Assembly (NCBI RefSeq): GCF_019216885.1
Contig: NZ_JAAQRC020000001.1
Coordinates: 1,922,001 to 1,986,000, forward strand
DNA length: 64,000 nucleotides
Direction: 5' to 3'
Source of the DNA: Methylobacterium sp. SyP6R
GTDB taxonomy: Bacteria; Pseudomonadota; Alphaproteobacteria; Rhizobiales; Beijerinckiaceae
Part shown: one piece after another, positions 44,101 to 51,976 of the stretch
Position numbering within the stretch: the stretch's first letter is position 1
Layout: every line of letters begins with the position of its first letter
Program-made: the position numbers and the translations under genes
Notes under the pieces: model-generated
What the model was told of the DNA's origin: nothing
The model's input: the letters and a program-made list of their open reading frames with translations, nothing else
Databases searched by the model: none

Positions 44101-45842
44101 GCCTGATCGGCCGCATCGAGGGTGCCTGCGGCGCCCTCCAGGACCTCGTCGGAAAGTCCGGCGAGAACCTGTCGGCGATCGAGGGCGGGCTGTCGGGCCG
44201 GGTCCAGGAGATCCAGTCGGCGCTCGCCGAGATCGCCACCGAGACGGGCAAGGCCTCCGACCGGGTCGCCGAGCAGGTCGGCGCGCTCCAGGGCGCGGCG
44301 ACGGGAGCGTTGCGCCAGGCCTCCGGCCTCGCGGCGACGCTGGACGCCCGCGGCAAGGCGCTCACCGAGACCGCACGCCAGCATATCGGCGATCTCACGG
44401 CCGCCGCAGGTGCGCTCGAAGGCGCCGAGGGCCGGGTCAACGCCTCGCTGGGCGAGCGCAAGGCCGAGATCGACGCGCTGCTCGGCAGCATCGACGCCCG
44501 CTCGGCGGCGCTCGCCGCCGCCACGGAGGGCGTCGGCGCCCGGGTCGAGGCGACGCTCAAGACCATCGAGGCCCGCACCCAGGCGCTCGGCCGCGAGATC
44601 GAGACCAGCGCCCGCCAGGCCGGCAGCGCCGTCACGGAGGCGTTCGAGCGCCTGCGCGCCGGCACCGGCCAGGAGGGCGAGCGAGCGGCCGAGACGGTCC
44701 GCCAGGCGGTGGCCGGCGCCTCGGGCGAGATGCGCGAGGCCTTCGGCGACGCCGCCGAGCGCTTCCAGGGCACCGTGGAATCCATGCGCGGCATGGCGAC
44801 CGAGATCCGCCGCACCCTGGAGGAGATCCGCGGCGACCTGCAGCGCGGCGTCGTCAGCATCCCGCAGGAGGCGCAGGACGCCACCGGCGAGATGCGCCGG
44901 GTGGTGGCCGAGCAGATCAAGGCCCTGAACGAGCTCTCGGCCCTGGTCCAGCGCTCGCCCCGCGCGGTCGACGTCGCGCAACCCCTGGCACAGCCCCGCG
45001 CCGCGGAAGCGGGCCGTCCGGCGTCCGTGGCGCAGGCGGCCCAGAAGCCGCAGGCCCCGGCGCAAGCCCAGGCCCAACCGGCCCCGACCCATGCTCCAGC
45101 CGTCAAGCCGTCGGCGCCCAAGCCTGCTGCTTCGGCGTCCGTGGCTCCGGCTCAGTCGGCCCCGGCTGTCGCTCCGGCCCAGGCTCGTCTGGTCCAGGGG
45201 CCAGCCCGTCCGGCTCAGGGAGCGGCCCACCCGGCCGCGCCACAGGCCGCGAACCGGCCCGCCGGCGAGGCTCGGCGCGACGCACCCCGTGCCGGCGCCG
45301 GGGCCGGCGGCTGGCTCTCCGACCTCCTCATCCGCGCCTCGCAGGAGGACGAGGATCAGGGGCCGGCCGCCGGCAAGGCGGTGGCCTCCAAGTCGGATCA
45401 AGGCAAGTCGGACCAAGGCAAGCCCGATACCGGCAAGGCCGGTCAGGGCAAGTCGGGCCAGGGTTCCGGCCAAGCGTCCGATGCCGACCGGGCCGGTGCG
45501 GCGGCGATCGACTCGATCTCCAGCAACATCGCCCGGATGATCGAGCACGCCGCCGCGGTGGACCTGTGGGAGCGCTATCGCCGCGGCGAGACGGACCTGT
45601 TCACCCGCCGCCTCTACACGGCGGAGGGCCAGAAGACCTTCGACGAGATCCGCCGCCGCTACCGCGCCGAGCCGGATTTCCGCCGGACCGTCGACCACTA
45701 CGTGCGGGAATTCGAGCGCCTGCTCGGCGAGGTCTCCCGCGCCGACAAGGACCCGCGCCGGGCCAACGCCTATCTCACCTCGGAGAGCGGCAAGGTCTAC
45801 ACGATGCTGGCCCATGCCAGCGGGCGGTTCGAAGGGGCGTGA
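35157..45842 (+). CDS. Giant coiled-coil membrane protein, TipN/growth-pole-ring-like
   Basis: 3561 residues from ATG 35157. Layout: acidic/Pro-rich cytoplasmic N-terminus (1-125), two membrane helices (about 131-151 and 171-191), and a block typical of these Rhizobiales proteins (RIRSLVEELVVQRETIV). Then follow about 3000 residues of Ala/Glu/Arg-rich alpha-helix resembling apolipoprotein repeats, a Pro/Ala-rich linker with KSDQGK repeats (about 3280-3430) and a conserved globular C-terminus (DLWERYRRGETDLFTRRLYT). The closest described functional type is the polar-growth organiser family (TipN, Agrobacterium growth-pole-ring protein), so a role in unipolar growth or division is inferred. It is longer than the published members I know of, owing partly to a triplicated 358-residue segment. 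A terminator follows. Confidence 0.85.
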   Translation: MATEKKLKDPAEAALSAIEQALNLDHPAGPDPRSPDARSTDPLDGSRVEPRLPDIHDADPLSDPLANGGLVREPGFDGSPLPGSRDGRREGGLVREGGLLPPDRSLVANDDRRSVGALQQTLRIEPSRTPYVVAGLAALVWLAGFTVLAWIQSGGDLRGFAAGLGGLQGAVGAAAVLAPVMLFFIAAMLAVRAQEMRHVARAVGEVAIRLAEPEGFSTDAVLTMSQAVRREVAAVGDGVERALARAGELETLVRGEISTLERAYSDNEIRIRSLVEELVVQRETIVANAERVRGAIQGSHQTLTQELDTAAERIVTAVDGAGERVTAALGARGEAITAALGDRGEAVTLALAAAGDRVVEAVAGRGDDLVQRLVATSDGVKADLGTVGDSLSRALETRAVEVTEAFERTGGLLTRTLAENAGTVARTLAETGAEVIEALNREGAQVRDTFERSAQGLEERFLARGTDLTERFAETGSAITERFAASGSAIAAHISDRGIALREEIEEAGNGVAVAIETRAAAAEAGLARASDGVITAFGDRATKVRDDLSTLVEDAAQALGVRGADLASRLEETIGRVEEVLVGHGGSLERSLDQTGERVAALVAERTGEAEGRIGQALGALAAAFETRSRDLAEGLDRRTQETQAALALAADTLQGGFEARTAGAGEALRRTADEIGADLDARAAALADRFREAAEAATGHVGAQAENAAASFARAADEAGRSVATRALSLDESLRGTIEHLSRQAEDVTAALALAAESATGALDGRTASAAAAFVAAAEEASRLIGERTETADAALRTALAGLAERAEAAAAALTSSADTVGDALQGRSAEAAEIMRRAAEQATGALGTRTVEVAHIFRRTLETTGAELDARSQAAAELFRQAATATTGELGARAEEAAEVLRRAAETATGAVESRTAESVEAFRQGAEEASGALQARLADAASSFARVAEEAAQVIGLRAGEADTALHGAVVGLAGRAEEAALAIGRAAETATGALDARTLAAASAFAQAAEAAGHLVAERASLADATLRGAVDGLVERAEEVASAIAAAAEQATGHFDARTLAAASAFARAAEDAGRLVAERTETTDATLRGTVEHLTRQAEDVAAALALAAETATGALDGRTASAAAAFVAAAEEASRLIGERTETADASLRTALAGLAERAEAAAAALTSSADTVGDALQGRSTEAAEIMRRAAEQATGALGTRTVEVAHIFRRTLETTGAELDARSQAAAELFRQAATATTGELGARAEEAAEVLRRAAETATGAVGARTAESVEAFRQGAEEASGALQARLAEAASSFARVAEEAAQVIGLRAGEADTALHGAVVGLAGRAEEAALAIGRAAETATGALDARTLAAASAFAQAAEAAGHLVAERASLADATLRGAVDGLVERAEEVASAIAAAAEQATGHFDARTLAAASAFARAAEDAGRLVAERTETTDATLRGTVEHLTRQAEDVAAALALAAESATGALDGRTASAAAAFVAAAEEASRLIGERTETADASLRTALAGLAERAEAAAAALTLSADTVGDALQGRSTEAAEIMRRAAEQATGALGTRTVEVAHIFRRTLETTGAELDARSQAAAELFRQAATATTGELGARAEEAAEVLRRAAETATGAVESRTAESVEAFRQGAEEASGALQARLAEAASSFARVAEEAAQVIGMRAGEADTALHGAVVGLAGRAEEAALAIGRAAETATGALDARTLAAASAFAQAADAAGRLFGDRAKAVDSALRDAVDGLAARAEEIASAITAAAEQATGQVDARTLAAASAFARAAEEAGRLVADRTQATDATLRGAVEHLTRQAEDVSAALALAAEAATGALDTRLAEVGSAFEDNGRALTDMIGRHAEETQTRLTAAGRDIVAAVASQGARVNDALDKTGTALASAAENGGRAIDEVLTNRLAALQDAIARGDILADRISRDTHDLTASVSGRLEEMDRLITVQGRAVAETIAERTREAREAVEAQLGALEDRSAKRTAEIGATFSTMVAHVDQHIGARATALNEALIVRAGEMARVMAEGGREVAQALDGRADELARAITARSQAMSDTLTARVGEIGDELGRRTEELTRSLDAGAARFDERVIARLEGLAQALDERGRVVEETFGVKAEEALSLIESRTRRLDDELGARTRELVTFVENHSGEASRDLAQRAEAIRTAFEGRSESLARLVDERTAALAQEIDARGQAVVGALAGRITELARLFDRGGNALSDLIGQRGETLLGRLRETIEEADRVLDEGSGRLGTALGDRGTALAALLDEQAASLRGLLDGQSSAMQAGLDDRIRALHDALEQRSVAVRNLLDDQAGALGAVLDDRVGTLRGVIAEGGDVLAATLEERVGRAVGTLDARTRDLSGLFDDRLAALDHLVESRGAAFAEAVEARAQALAGMLDARTEAFARAAQTGGTQLSGRVDAALRDLDGLIEARSQALETSLDRRGEALAGLIAARSEEAAGLLESRVATLGDAVSRSAQAVSGLLSERQAGLGDALDGQRTALAQTLDHRVEALAALLREREEAIAGTIEQGGGNLVRLIDGRQRALAELTGAGDVLARRVQERIDVLATTIRSGGDALAGLLDSRNSDLAETFDDRGAALTALLDARVAELSGALERSRAALDAVLGGQVEVMARTLDGGGAALAERLRASVEALGGTVEERTAAFGMLVDAKAAELAALMQARTEALSGSVDERSAAFTARIDGRMRAFAALVAARGEALADAFDDRSDAYAALVDARTAALTAALDERVASLHGAMDERSAALAAAVDERSAQLSSGFDRRAAAFAALIDQRSTTLTRALAETARDLTQTIDGRGNELNRGLAERVEALRQIVDERGGALGQKLDATTASLQRTIDQRGGALVAALAASGETVEGLDRQVAQLRDLVEGPGSELVSVLAQRSEALERAVTEGMGGAVAALGERAETLAALSSEAAETLRRAADQGAARAVEALTKVNQRVGAELGGLIGRIEGACGALQDLVGKSGENLSAIEGGLSGRVQEIQSALAEIATETGKASDRVAEQVGALQGAATGALRQASGLAATLDARGKALTETARQHIGDLTAAAGALEGAEGRVNASLGERKAEIDALLGSIDARSAALAAATEGVGARVEATLKTIEARTQALGREIETSARQAGSAVTEAFERLRAGTGQEGERAAETVRQAVAGASGEMREAFGDAAERFQGTVESMRGMATEIRRTLEEIRGDLQRGVVSIPQEAQDATGEMRRVVAEQIKALNELSALVQRSPRAVDVAQPLAQPRAAEAGRPASVAQAAQKPQAPAQAQAQPAPTHAPAVKPSAPKPAASASVAPAQSAPAVAPAQARLVQGPARPAQGAAHPAAPQAANRPAGEARRDAPRAGAGAGGWLSDLLIRASQEDEDQGPAAGKAVASKSDQGKSDQGKPDTGKAGQGKSGQGSGQASDADRAGAAAIDSISSNIARMIEHAAAVDLWERYRRGETDLFTRRLYTAEGQKTFDEIRRRYRAEPDFRRTVDHYVREFERLLGEVSRADKDPRRANAYLTSESGKVYTMLAHASGRFEGA
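37381..40602 (+). repeat. Three tandem 1074-bp repeats in the giant gene
   Basis: Copies begin at 37381, 38455 and 39529. The interval between identical landmarks (for example GGGCGCACGGCGTCGG at 37455, 38529 and 39603) is exactly 1074 bp, or 358 codons. Copies 1 and 2 are nearly identical; the third diverges in its last 280 bp. Each copy itself contains shorter helical repeats of about 90-100 residues (LGARAEEAAEVL, ALDARTLAAASAF). Confidence 0.93.
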
Positions 45843-45873
45843 GCCTCGCCGAACACCCCACTCCGACGTGACG

Positions 45874-45913
45874 AAGGCCCCTCCGATCGAGCCGATCGAG
45901 AGGGGTCTTCTTC
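45874..45913 (+). terminator. Intrinsic terminator of the giant gene
   Basis: CCCCTC...GATCG and CGATC..GAGGGG form a stem with small bulges, followed by TCTTCTTC. Located 32 bp after the stop. Confidence 0.65.
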
Positions 45914-47142
45914 GGAGGCGACAGCTGCTCTCCGACGATCCTGGCGTGGGACGAAAGGGATCCGGCGCCTGCTCTTTTCGTGGCAGAGCTTTCACGCTGC
46001 AAAGCCGCAACATCGGCGGGGCGGACACAGGCTTCGACCATGATATCGGGGGATCGTATGCGGATTGACGGCCTCTCGGGCGATCCGGCGGCCGGCGCGG
46101 TCCTTCTCACCGCGCGGGGAGACGTCATGGGAGTTCGATCCCGCCTCCCCTCCCTGGCTCTGGCAGGCCTGCCGGTTCTCGCGGCGTGACCGGCCGCGGC
46201 GGATGGTCTCTCCTGCCCGGGTGACGGCAAGAGGGCACCGGACAGGTTGCTCTTCGGGGCCATCGCCAAGCAAAGCCGCTGCGCCTGAATCGTCCGGACG
46301 CTGGAGACGGGGGTGGGTGGGCGCATGGCGGCGTTCGAGGCAAAGGTCCCGGGCAGGGGCCTCGACGGTCCCTCGCTCCCTCACGGCATCGGGATCGATC
46401 GGAGTGTGGGACACGGATGATCCAGCCGTGACGCATGTCGATCGGTTCGGCACCATATTGCGACGACGCAGTCGTATCCATCCGTCGGAGGCCGTGGGCG
46501 TTCAGCATCGTGGCGGCCGCCCGTGCGAGGCCGTGCCACCGGGGCTTGCATCGCTGGAGTGTGGGCTGATCACACGAGATCAGGAAGATCACTTCCGGAT
46601 CTCGTATCACCAGCCCGCGCGGTGAAGCCGTGGGCTTCACACACTTGAGCGAAGCCGCTTTCCGCATCGCGAAGCGATCAATCGGAAAGCGTACGACACG
46701 GCGCGCTTGATCGGGCCGTCGAACCCGGACGCCATCGCCGTGGTCCCGATTCACGCAACGAAATGTCACTCCGCCGATCGGGCGGCCCGGGATCGTGGCA
46801 CGCCGCGGACCGTGAACGTCCACTCGGAACGAGAGACGATCCGGCAGGGATGCGCCGGTCACCGAAAAAGTCGCGAGACAGAACGATCCGATAGAATCGG
46901 CGCGCGGTTGACGGGCTAAGACCTAGGAACTAACCTGTGCGACGCAGGTACTATCGGGCGCTTTGACAGATCGGATGAGTGTGAGGTGTGTTTCGCAGAG
47001 TTAGTGACTGTCGTTGTGGATCGTTGTATGTCTAGGAAAATTTAGCCATGGAGTTCGCTCAGCAAGTTCGTAAATATTGTTAATATCTAAACAAGTCAAG
47101 ATGCCAATCGGCTGCAATCGTCAATCGGTCTGATGCTATTGT
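45914..47142. other. Gene-poor stretch, composition change
   Basis: About 1.2 kb with no supported gene. ORFs of 60-245 codons occur on both strands, but none shows a recognisable family or start. G+C falls from normal to clearly A+T-rich over 46900-47140, immediately before the sulfotransferase gene. No terminal inverted repeats or transposase remnants were recognised. Confidence 0.5.
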
Positions 47143-48927
47143 GTGTGGAGCTTTAATTTGACTAAGATAGAGTACGTTGATTATATTTCGGCGAAAATAT
47201 TTCCGCCGCAAACGCCGCGCTTCAGTTTCAGTCTCAGCAGTCGTGTCCTTAAAAGTTTAAGTTCTTCGCTTGATCGCGATGTCGTCGTATTTTCTATTGT
47301 CTCCGATAAATTGATCGAGATTTGCAAGAATGATGCCAATATAAAAATATACTGGAGGATAATTCAAGGTAATTCTATCCTGGATAAGAGGATTTTTTCG
47401 AACAACTATAACATTCATCAAATATTGTTAAACCGCAATCTGATCTGCGGCGGATCGGAATTCGCTATGGAGTTCGAATTTTGCGGCGGCCCGCTCGACG
47501 AAGCTTTCGATTTAAAAATCGACGTTGGCGTCGGAAATTTTTCCGCTATTGTTGAAGAGCTCGAAGAAAAATATATCTGGATTTTCGGGTCTCCACGAGC
47601 CGGGACGACGTGGCTTGCTCATGATATATTAGGTGCTATCCCTGCTTTCAACAAGCAGAAAGGCGGACTCGAGACCGGGTATCGGCCGATCGACGAAATG
47701 AACATAGGGCGAATTCTCGGCGCTTTCGAGGTGGAGCCCGAACATTACATGTATCTGGATTCAAAAATATTCGCGTCCTACGAAGACGATTTTCCGTCGA
47801 GTCCTCATTTCGATCAGGAGAAAATTCGAGGGTCTGTATTTAAAAGAACTATGATCGAAGGGTACCAACGGCACGAATCTATTTTCAATGAGCGCACTCA
47901 TGATATGCTGATAGAGAGCATAAGAGATATTATTTTTAAGCACGTCATGTTGCATTGGGGTGTGGAGGGGTACGACAGGGTTGTCCTGAAGGCGCCGAAT
48001 GAGGGGCATGCCTCCGACCTGTTGTTACGGGCGACGCCCCGATCCCGTGCGATCCATCTCGTGCGGGACGGGAGAGACGTGATCCGGTCACGGTTTTCTC
48101 CGTTCGCCTCCCGGATTTTGGCTGAAACACAAGATGTGCAGCTGCGGCGTAACGCAGTCGGCTACTACGCACATCAGTGGAATTGGCATACAAATGTTGT
48201 GAGAAAGGCCTGTGCCGATCACGATGGCGAGCGGGTGCTGACGATTAGGTACGAAGATCTGCGAATTCGGGATATCTCCGTGTTTCGCAGGGTGGTGAGT
48301 TTTGCTGGGTACCCTGCCGACGACAGGCTGTTAAAAGATATTATTAATAATTCTGCATTGGAAGCGTTCGGCGATCATCAAAAAGGCCCAGATCTGCCGA
48401 GGCAAAGCGGGCGTGTTGGTGGATATCGCCGTGTCTTCGATGACGTCGAGAAAACTACGATGACGGCGATCATGGCCGACAATCTATCTTTTTACGGATA
48501 CGATATGAGAGTCGCGCCGAGTGATCTGCAATTAGGTGGGCGCGGCACGGAGACATACGAGTTCGATACCGTGAAAGTCGTGTGTTCAGAAGGATTTTAC
48601 AACGATCGCTGGCTCGCGAGACGATCGGCCTTCATATTGCACGCTGGCAAGTATATCACGAAAATCACCATCGAAATATATATAATCGATGAATTAATTG
48701 ATTTATACAAAGAAATAAATTTATCTCTCGTCATACAGGGCGAGAACTTCTTGTGGCGGGTTGTCGAATCGGGCGTGAGCCGGTTTGATTGTGAGGTAAA
48801 AATAAATGAAAATGAAATATTTAAGATAAAAATCGCAGCCGACAAATCTCACAGACCTTCGTCGGTTCGAGATTCGGATGACGATAGGGACATTTGTGCC
48901 ATATTATCGAACATCGTGTGCGGTTAA
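47143..48927 (+). CDS. Sulfotransferase with extra N- and C-terminal beta-rich domains
   Basis: 594 residues (GTG start). The central domain (about 140-465) is a PAPS-dependent sulfotransferase: 5'-phosphosulfate loop IFGSPRAGTTWLAHDI near 148 and 3'-phosphate motif RAIHLVRDGRDVIRSRF near 303. The first 140 residues and the last 120 are beta-rich. The C-terminal one (GFYNDRWLARRSAF, then LSLVIQGENFLWRVVE and KIKIAADKSHRPS) resembles a module often attached to glycosyltransferases and other surface-glycan enzymes in this group. Base composition is far more A+T-rich than its neighbours and codon use differs, pointing to acquisition. Sulfation of a surface glycan or a secreted metabolite is the likely role. 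Confidence 0.85.
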   Translation: MWSFNLTKIEYVDYISAKIFPPQTPRFSFSLSSRVLKSLSSSLDRDVVVFSIVSDKLIEICKNDANIKIYWRIIQGNSILDKRIFSNNYNIHQILLNRNLICGGSEFAMEFEFCGGPLDEAFDLKIDVGVGNFSAIVEELEEKYIWIFGSPRAGTTWLAHDILGAIPAFNKQKGGLETGYRPIDEMNIGRILGAFEVEPEHYMYLDSKIFASYEDDFPSSPHFDQEKIRGSVFKRTMIEGYQRHESIFNERTHDMLIESIRDIIFKHVMLHWGVEGYDRVVLKAPNEGHASDLLLRATPRSRAIHLVRDGRDVIRSRFSPFASRILAETQDVQLRRNAVGYYAHQWNWHTNVVRKACADHDGERVLTIRYEDLRIRDISVFRRVVSFAGYPADDRLLKDIINNSALEAFGDHQKGPDLPRQSGRVGGYRRVFDDVEKTTMTAIMADNLSFYGYDMRVAPSDLQLGGRGTETYEFDTVKVVCSEGFYNDRWLARRSAFILHAGKYITKITIEIYIIDELIDLYKEINLSLVIQGENFLWRVVESGVSRFDCEVKINENEIFKIKIAADKSHRPSSVRDSDDDRDICAILSNIVCG

Positions 48928-49128
48928 ATTTGACGATATGAGAAATCCAGCCGTTCGTTTCGCGATGTCGATTTCGTCGTCGTTCAGTTACGGGGAGCTG
49001 CACGTCGCCGCGCCGGCATATGATACGAAGTTCGGAAGCCATTGTCTGGATTCGGTATCCCCCGGTGCCCCGACCGTGCTGCGACCATGCGCCCGGCCCG
49101 TCAGTCAGGCACTGCGGGAACAGCCTGG

Positions 49129-49569
49129 TCAGAGCAGCCCCAACGCCGCCAGCTCCCGCCGCATCGTCTCCGGCATCGCCGCGAGGTCGCCGGCGGCGTG
49201 GCGGGAGATGTCGCGTGGGGCGTCCTTGGGGGCGAGGTAGCGCCAGCCCTGGAACGGCCGGCACGGCCGGGGCTCGACCGGGGTGACCTCCGGGTCGAGG
49301 ACGAGGCGGCAGCGGCCGACGCCGTCGGCATCGGTGAAGGGGCGGATCGCCAGCACCGGCTGGCGGCAGGCGATCTGGCCGCGGATCACCCAGTAGAGCG
49401 AGCCCGCGCCGGCGATCTCGTCGCCGCGCTTGGGGACCATGCGGGTGATGTGGGCCTGCTCGTGCGGGCGGCCCAGCCGCGTCGCCTCGGCCCGGCGGGC
49501 GGCGATCCACTCCTCGAGGTCGGCGATGGAGTCGCAGCCGACGCAGAGCTTGAGGAGGTGAAGGGACAT
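49129..49569 (-). CDS. DUF1489 family protein
   Basis: 146 residues beginning MSLHLLKLCVGCDSIADLEEW. The family is recognised by AHITRMVPKRGDEI, GSLYWVIRGQIACRQ and PCRPFQGWRYLAPKDAPRD. It is widespread in Alphaproteobacteria and of unknown function; the sequence suggests a small cytoplasmic mixed alpha/beta domain. It ends 201 bp from the convergent sulfotransferase gene. It lies 88 bp downstream of the CheZ-like gene in the same orientation and could be co-transcribed. Confidence 0.9.
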   Translation of the reverse strand: MSLHLLKLCVGCDSIADLEEWIAARRAEATRLGRPHEQAHITRMVPKRGDEIAGAGSLYWVIRGQIACRQPVLAIRPFTDADGVGRCRLVLDPEVTPVEPRPCRPFQGWRYLAPKDAPRDISRHAAGDLAAMPETMRRELAALGLL

Positions 49570-49657
49570 CGCGGCCGGGCGTCGAGGAGGGAGGGAGACG
49601 GGCTCCCTGCGGGGCAATGGTGGCGCCGCGAGGGCACGCGCCCCGCGCCGAGACGCC

Positions 49658-50620
49658 TCAGGTGAAGCGGGCGAGCTTCTCGTCGAGGGCGAGATCGTCG
49701 ATCTCCGCGAAGGCATCCTCCAGCGCCATCGCATCCTCGGCCAGGGCCGCCGGTTCCTCGCGGACCGGCTCGCGCACCGGCACGAAGGCGATGTCGTCGT
49801 CGGGCATCGCCGGCTCGACCAGGCGCAGGCGCGGCGCCGGTTCCTCGCTCCGGGGCCGATCGTCGTCCTTGCCGGTCGCCACGATCTGGTCGACGTCGTT
49901 CTGGTCGAGGGTGGTCTGCGGCACCTCGGTCCGCTGCGCGGCCGGGGCCGGCGGGTCGTCCTCGCTGGCCCAGATCTCGATCATCGCGGTCAGGCGCTGC
50001 TCGAGGTAGCGCAGGGTGTTGACGATACGGCTGGTGCGCTGCGCCGTCAGGTCCTGGAACGAGCAGGCGGTGTAGATCTGGGTCGCGTTCTGGTCGAGGC
50101 GGTCGCAGACGCGGCTGTCGGCCCCGGTCTCGCGCAGGGTCCAGGCGACCTCCTGCACCTCCTCGGCGGCCTGGAGGATGTCGGAGGTGGCGCGCTCGGT
50201 GGTGCGCACGATGCCGTCCAGCGCCTCGGAGGCGGCGCCGAGCTGGCTCTGGTCCTGGTCGGGGGTATGGATCGCCGCGATCTCGGACTTGGTGCGGCTG
50301 ATGGCTTTCGCCATCTCGATCAGGTCGAAGCGCAGGCGTTCCATCCCGGACGGGCCGCGCTCGCCGACCACCGCGTTCTCGAGCCGGCCGATCGCCTGGA
50401 GCAGCACGTCGGTATCGGCGGAGCGGTTGCGCTTGGCGTATTCGCCGAGGAACCAGCGCCCGCGCGCCGTCTCCAGCATCGCGCCTTCGATGACGTCGTA
50501 CTCTTCCCGCGGCATGGGGAGCGAAGGGGTCCCGGCCATCTCACCTGCCCTGTCATCGCCGCTTCGCCGTGGCGGCGCAGCGGCGTCGCCCGGAGGCGTA
50601 TCGGTGTTTACGCTTGACAT
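49658..50620 (-). CDS. CheZ-like protein phosphatase
   Basis: 320 residues. A long helical hairpin (about 40-230) ends in the CheZ active-site helix YTACSFQDLTAQRTSRIV: Asp and Gln spaced by three residues, as in the E. coli DxxxQ pair. The remainder is a disordered acidic linker and a short C-terminal helix (FAEIDDLALDEKLARF) that in CheZ binds CheY. It would dephosphorylate CheY-P. No other che genes are nearby. ATG at 50620 is used; an internal Met at residue 28 is an alternative. Confidence 0.82.
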   Translation of the reverse strand: MSSVNTDTPPGDAAAPPRRSGDDRAGEMAGTPSLPMPREEYDVIEGAMLETARGRWFLGEYAKRNRSADTDVLLQAIGRLENAVVGERGPSGMERLRFDLIEMAKAISRTKSEIAAIHTPDQDQSQLGAASEALDGIVRTTERATSDILQAAEEVQEVAWTLRETGADSRVCDRLDQNATQIYTACSFQDLTAQRTSRIVNTLRYLEQRLTAMIEIWASEDDPPAPAAQRTEVPQTTLDQNDVDQIVATGKDDDRPRSEEPAPRLRLVEPAMPDDDIAFVPVREPVREEPAALAEDAMALEDAFAEIDDLALDEKLARFT

Positions 50621-50710
50621 CCCGGCGTTAACGGCGGCTTACGCCAGGCCCGCCCCGGGCGGACTGATTCGATCCGCCCCGGCCTTTTCCGAAACAAGCC
50701 CCCCATCCCC

Positions 50711-51877
50711 GTGCCGCCTCCCCCGCTCCTCCTCGGCGACGGCCCGCGCCTCGCCCTGCTCTACGCGGCGGTGTTCGCCGGCATCGGCGTGGCGATGCCG
50801 TTCATGCCGCTCTGGCTCGCCGGCCTCGGCCTCGGGCCGGAGCTGATCGGGGCGCTCGTCGCTCTGCCGATCCTGGTCCGGATCGCCGTCACGGCGCCGC
50901 TCCTCGGCCTGATCGATTGCGGCGTCCCGGCGCGCCGGCTCATGGTCGCCGGAAGCTTATGCCTCGCCGCGACCTACGCGCTGATGCCGGCCTCCGCGTC
51001 CCTCGGCTGGCCGGTCCTGGCGGTCGTCATCGCCCTCAACGCCGTCGGAGGGGCGCCCCTCGTGCCGTCCCTCGACTACCAGAGCCTCGCGGCGGTGCGG
51101 CGCGATCCGCGGCTCGACTATGCCCGGATCCGGCTCGGCGGCTCGCTCGGCTTCCTGGCGGCGAGCCTGCTGGGCGGCTGGCTCCTCGGGATCATGGGGA
51201 CCGGCAGCATCCCGGGCTTCCTCGCCGGGCTGGAGCTGGCCTCGGCCTGCGGCGCCGCCTTCCTGCTCCGCCGGGTGCCGGGTGGCCCGCCGCGTCCCCG
51301 CACGGCCGGGCGGGTGCGCCTGCCTGTGGCCCTGTGGCTCGCCATCGCGGCCGGGGCGGCGATCCAGGCGAGCCACGCGGCGGTCTACGCCTTCGGGTCC
51401 ATCCACTGGGTCGGGCTCGGCCTGGCGCCGGCGACGACCGGCCTCGCCTGGGGCGTCGGCGTCGTCGCCGAGATCGCGTTCTTCGCCGTCATCGGCCGCG
51501 TGCCTGCTTTCCGCGACGCGCCGTTCCGCCTCCTCGGTCTCGGGGCCGCGGCGGCGCTCCTGCGCTGGGCCGGGCTGCTCGCCGTGTCCGGGCTGCCGGC
51601 CCTGGTGGTGCCGCTGCAGGCCCTGCACGGCCTGACCTTCGGGGCGACGCAGCTCGGCGCCATGGCGGCCCTGTCGCGGCTCGCCCCCGAGGGCGGACGC
51701 GGCGCGGCGCAAGGGGTCTACGCGGCTTGTGCCGCCCTCGCCTCGGCCTCCGCCACCCTGGCGAGCGGGGCGGCCTACCGGGCCGGCGGCGGCGCCCTCG
51801 CCTTCGGGCTGATGCTGCCGGTGGCCGGGATCGGCCTCGCCCTGACGCTGGCCGCGTCGCGGGCCGCTCGACGTTGA
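50711..51877 (+). CDS. MFS transporter (HcaT/phenylpropionate-type)
   Basis: 388 residues from a GTG start, with twelve predicted membrane helices. Distinctive parts are the N-terminal YAAVFAGIGVAMPFMPLWLAGLGL and the loop DYARIRLGGSLGFL, both typical of the MFS_1-like group that includes HcaT and LacY-like permeases. Substrate unknown. It starts 90 bp from the divergent CheZ-like gene. Confidence 0.85.
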   Translation: MPPPPLLLGDGPRLALLYAAVFAGIGVAMPFMPLWLAGLGLGPELIGALVALPILVRIAVTAPLLGLIDCGVPARRLMVAGSLCLAATYALMPASASLGWPVLAVVIALNAVGGAPLVPSLDYQSLAAVRRDPRLDYARIRLGGSLGFLAASLLGGWLLGIMGTGSIPGFLAGLELASACGAAFLLRRVPGGPPRPRTAGRVRLPVALWLAIAAGAAIQASHAAVYAFGSIHWVGLGLAPATTGLAWGVGVVAEIAFFAVIGRVPAFRDAPFRLLGLGAAAALLRWAGLLAVSGLPALVVPLQALHGLTFGATQLGAMAALSRLAPEGGRGAAQGVYAACAALASASATLASGAAYRAGGGALAFGLMLPVAGIGLALTLAASRAARR

Positions 51878-51976
51878 GTTGCGGCCCGGGCGCCCATGGT
51901 TTGCGAATTGTTAGCATGACGGGGTATAGGACCGGCCCGAGGGGATTCTTTTTAGGCGAACGAGGGAGGCCGGCCC

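Noticed and set aside
36327-46028. 3233-codon ORF on the minus strand
   Set aside because: It is antisense to the giant coiled-coil gene; its Gly/Arg/Leu-rich translation mirrors the repeats and shows no domain, while the plus strand has membrane helices and a conserved C-terminus.
45914-47142. Insertion-sequence remnant
   Set aside because: No transposase motif, terminal inverted repeats or target duplication could be seen.
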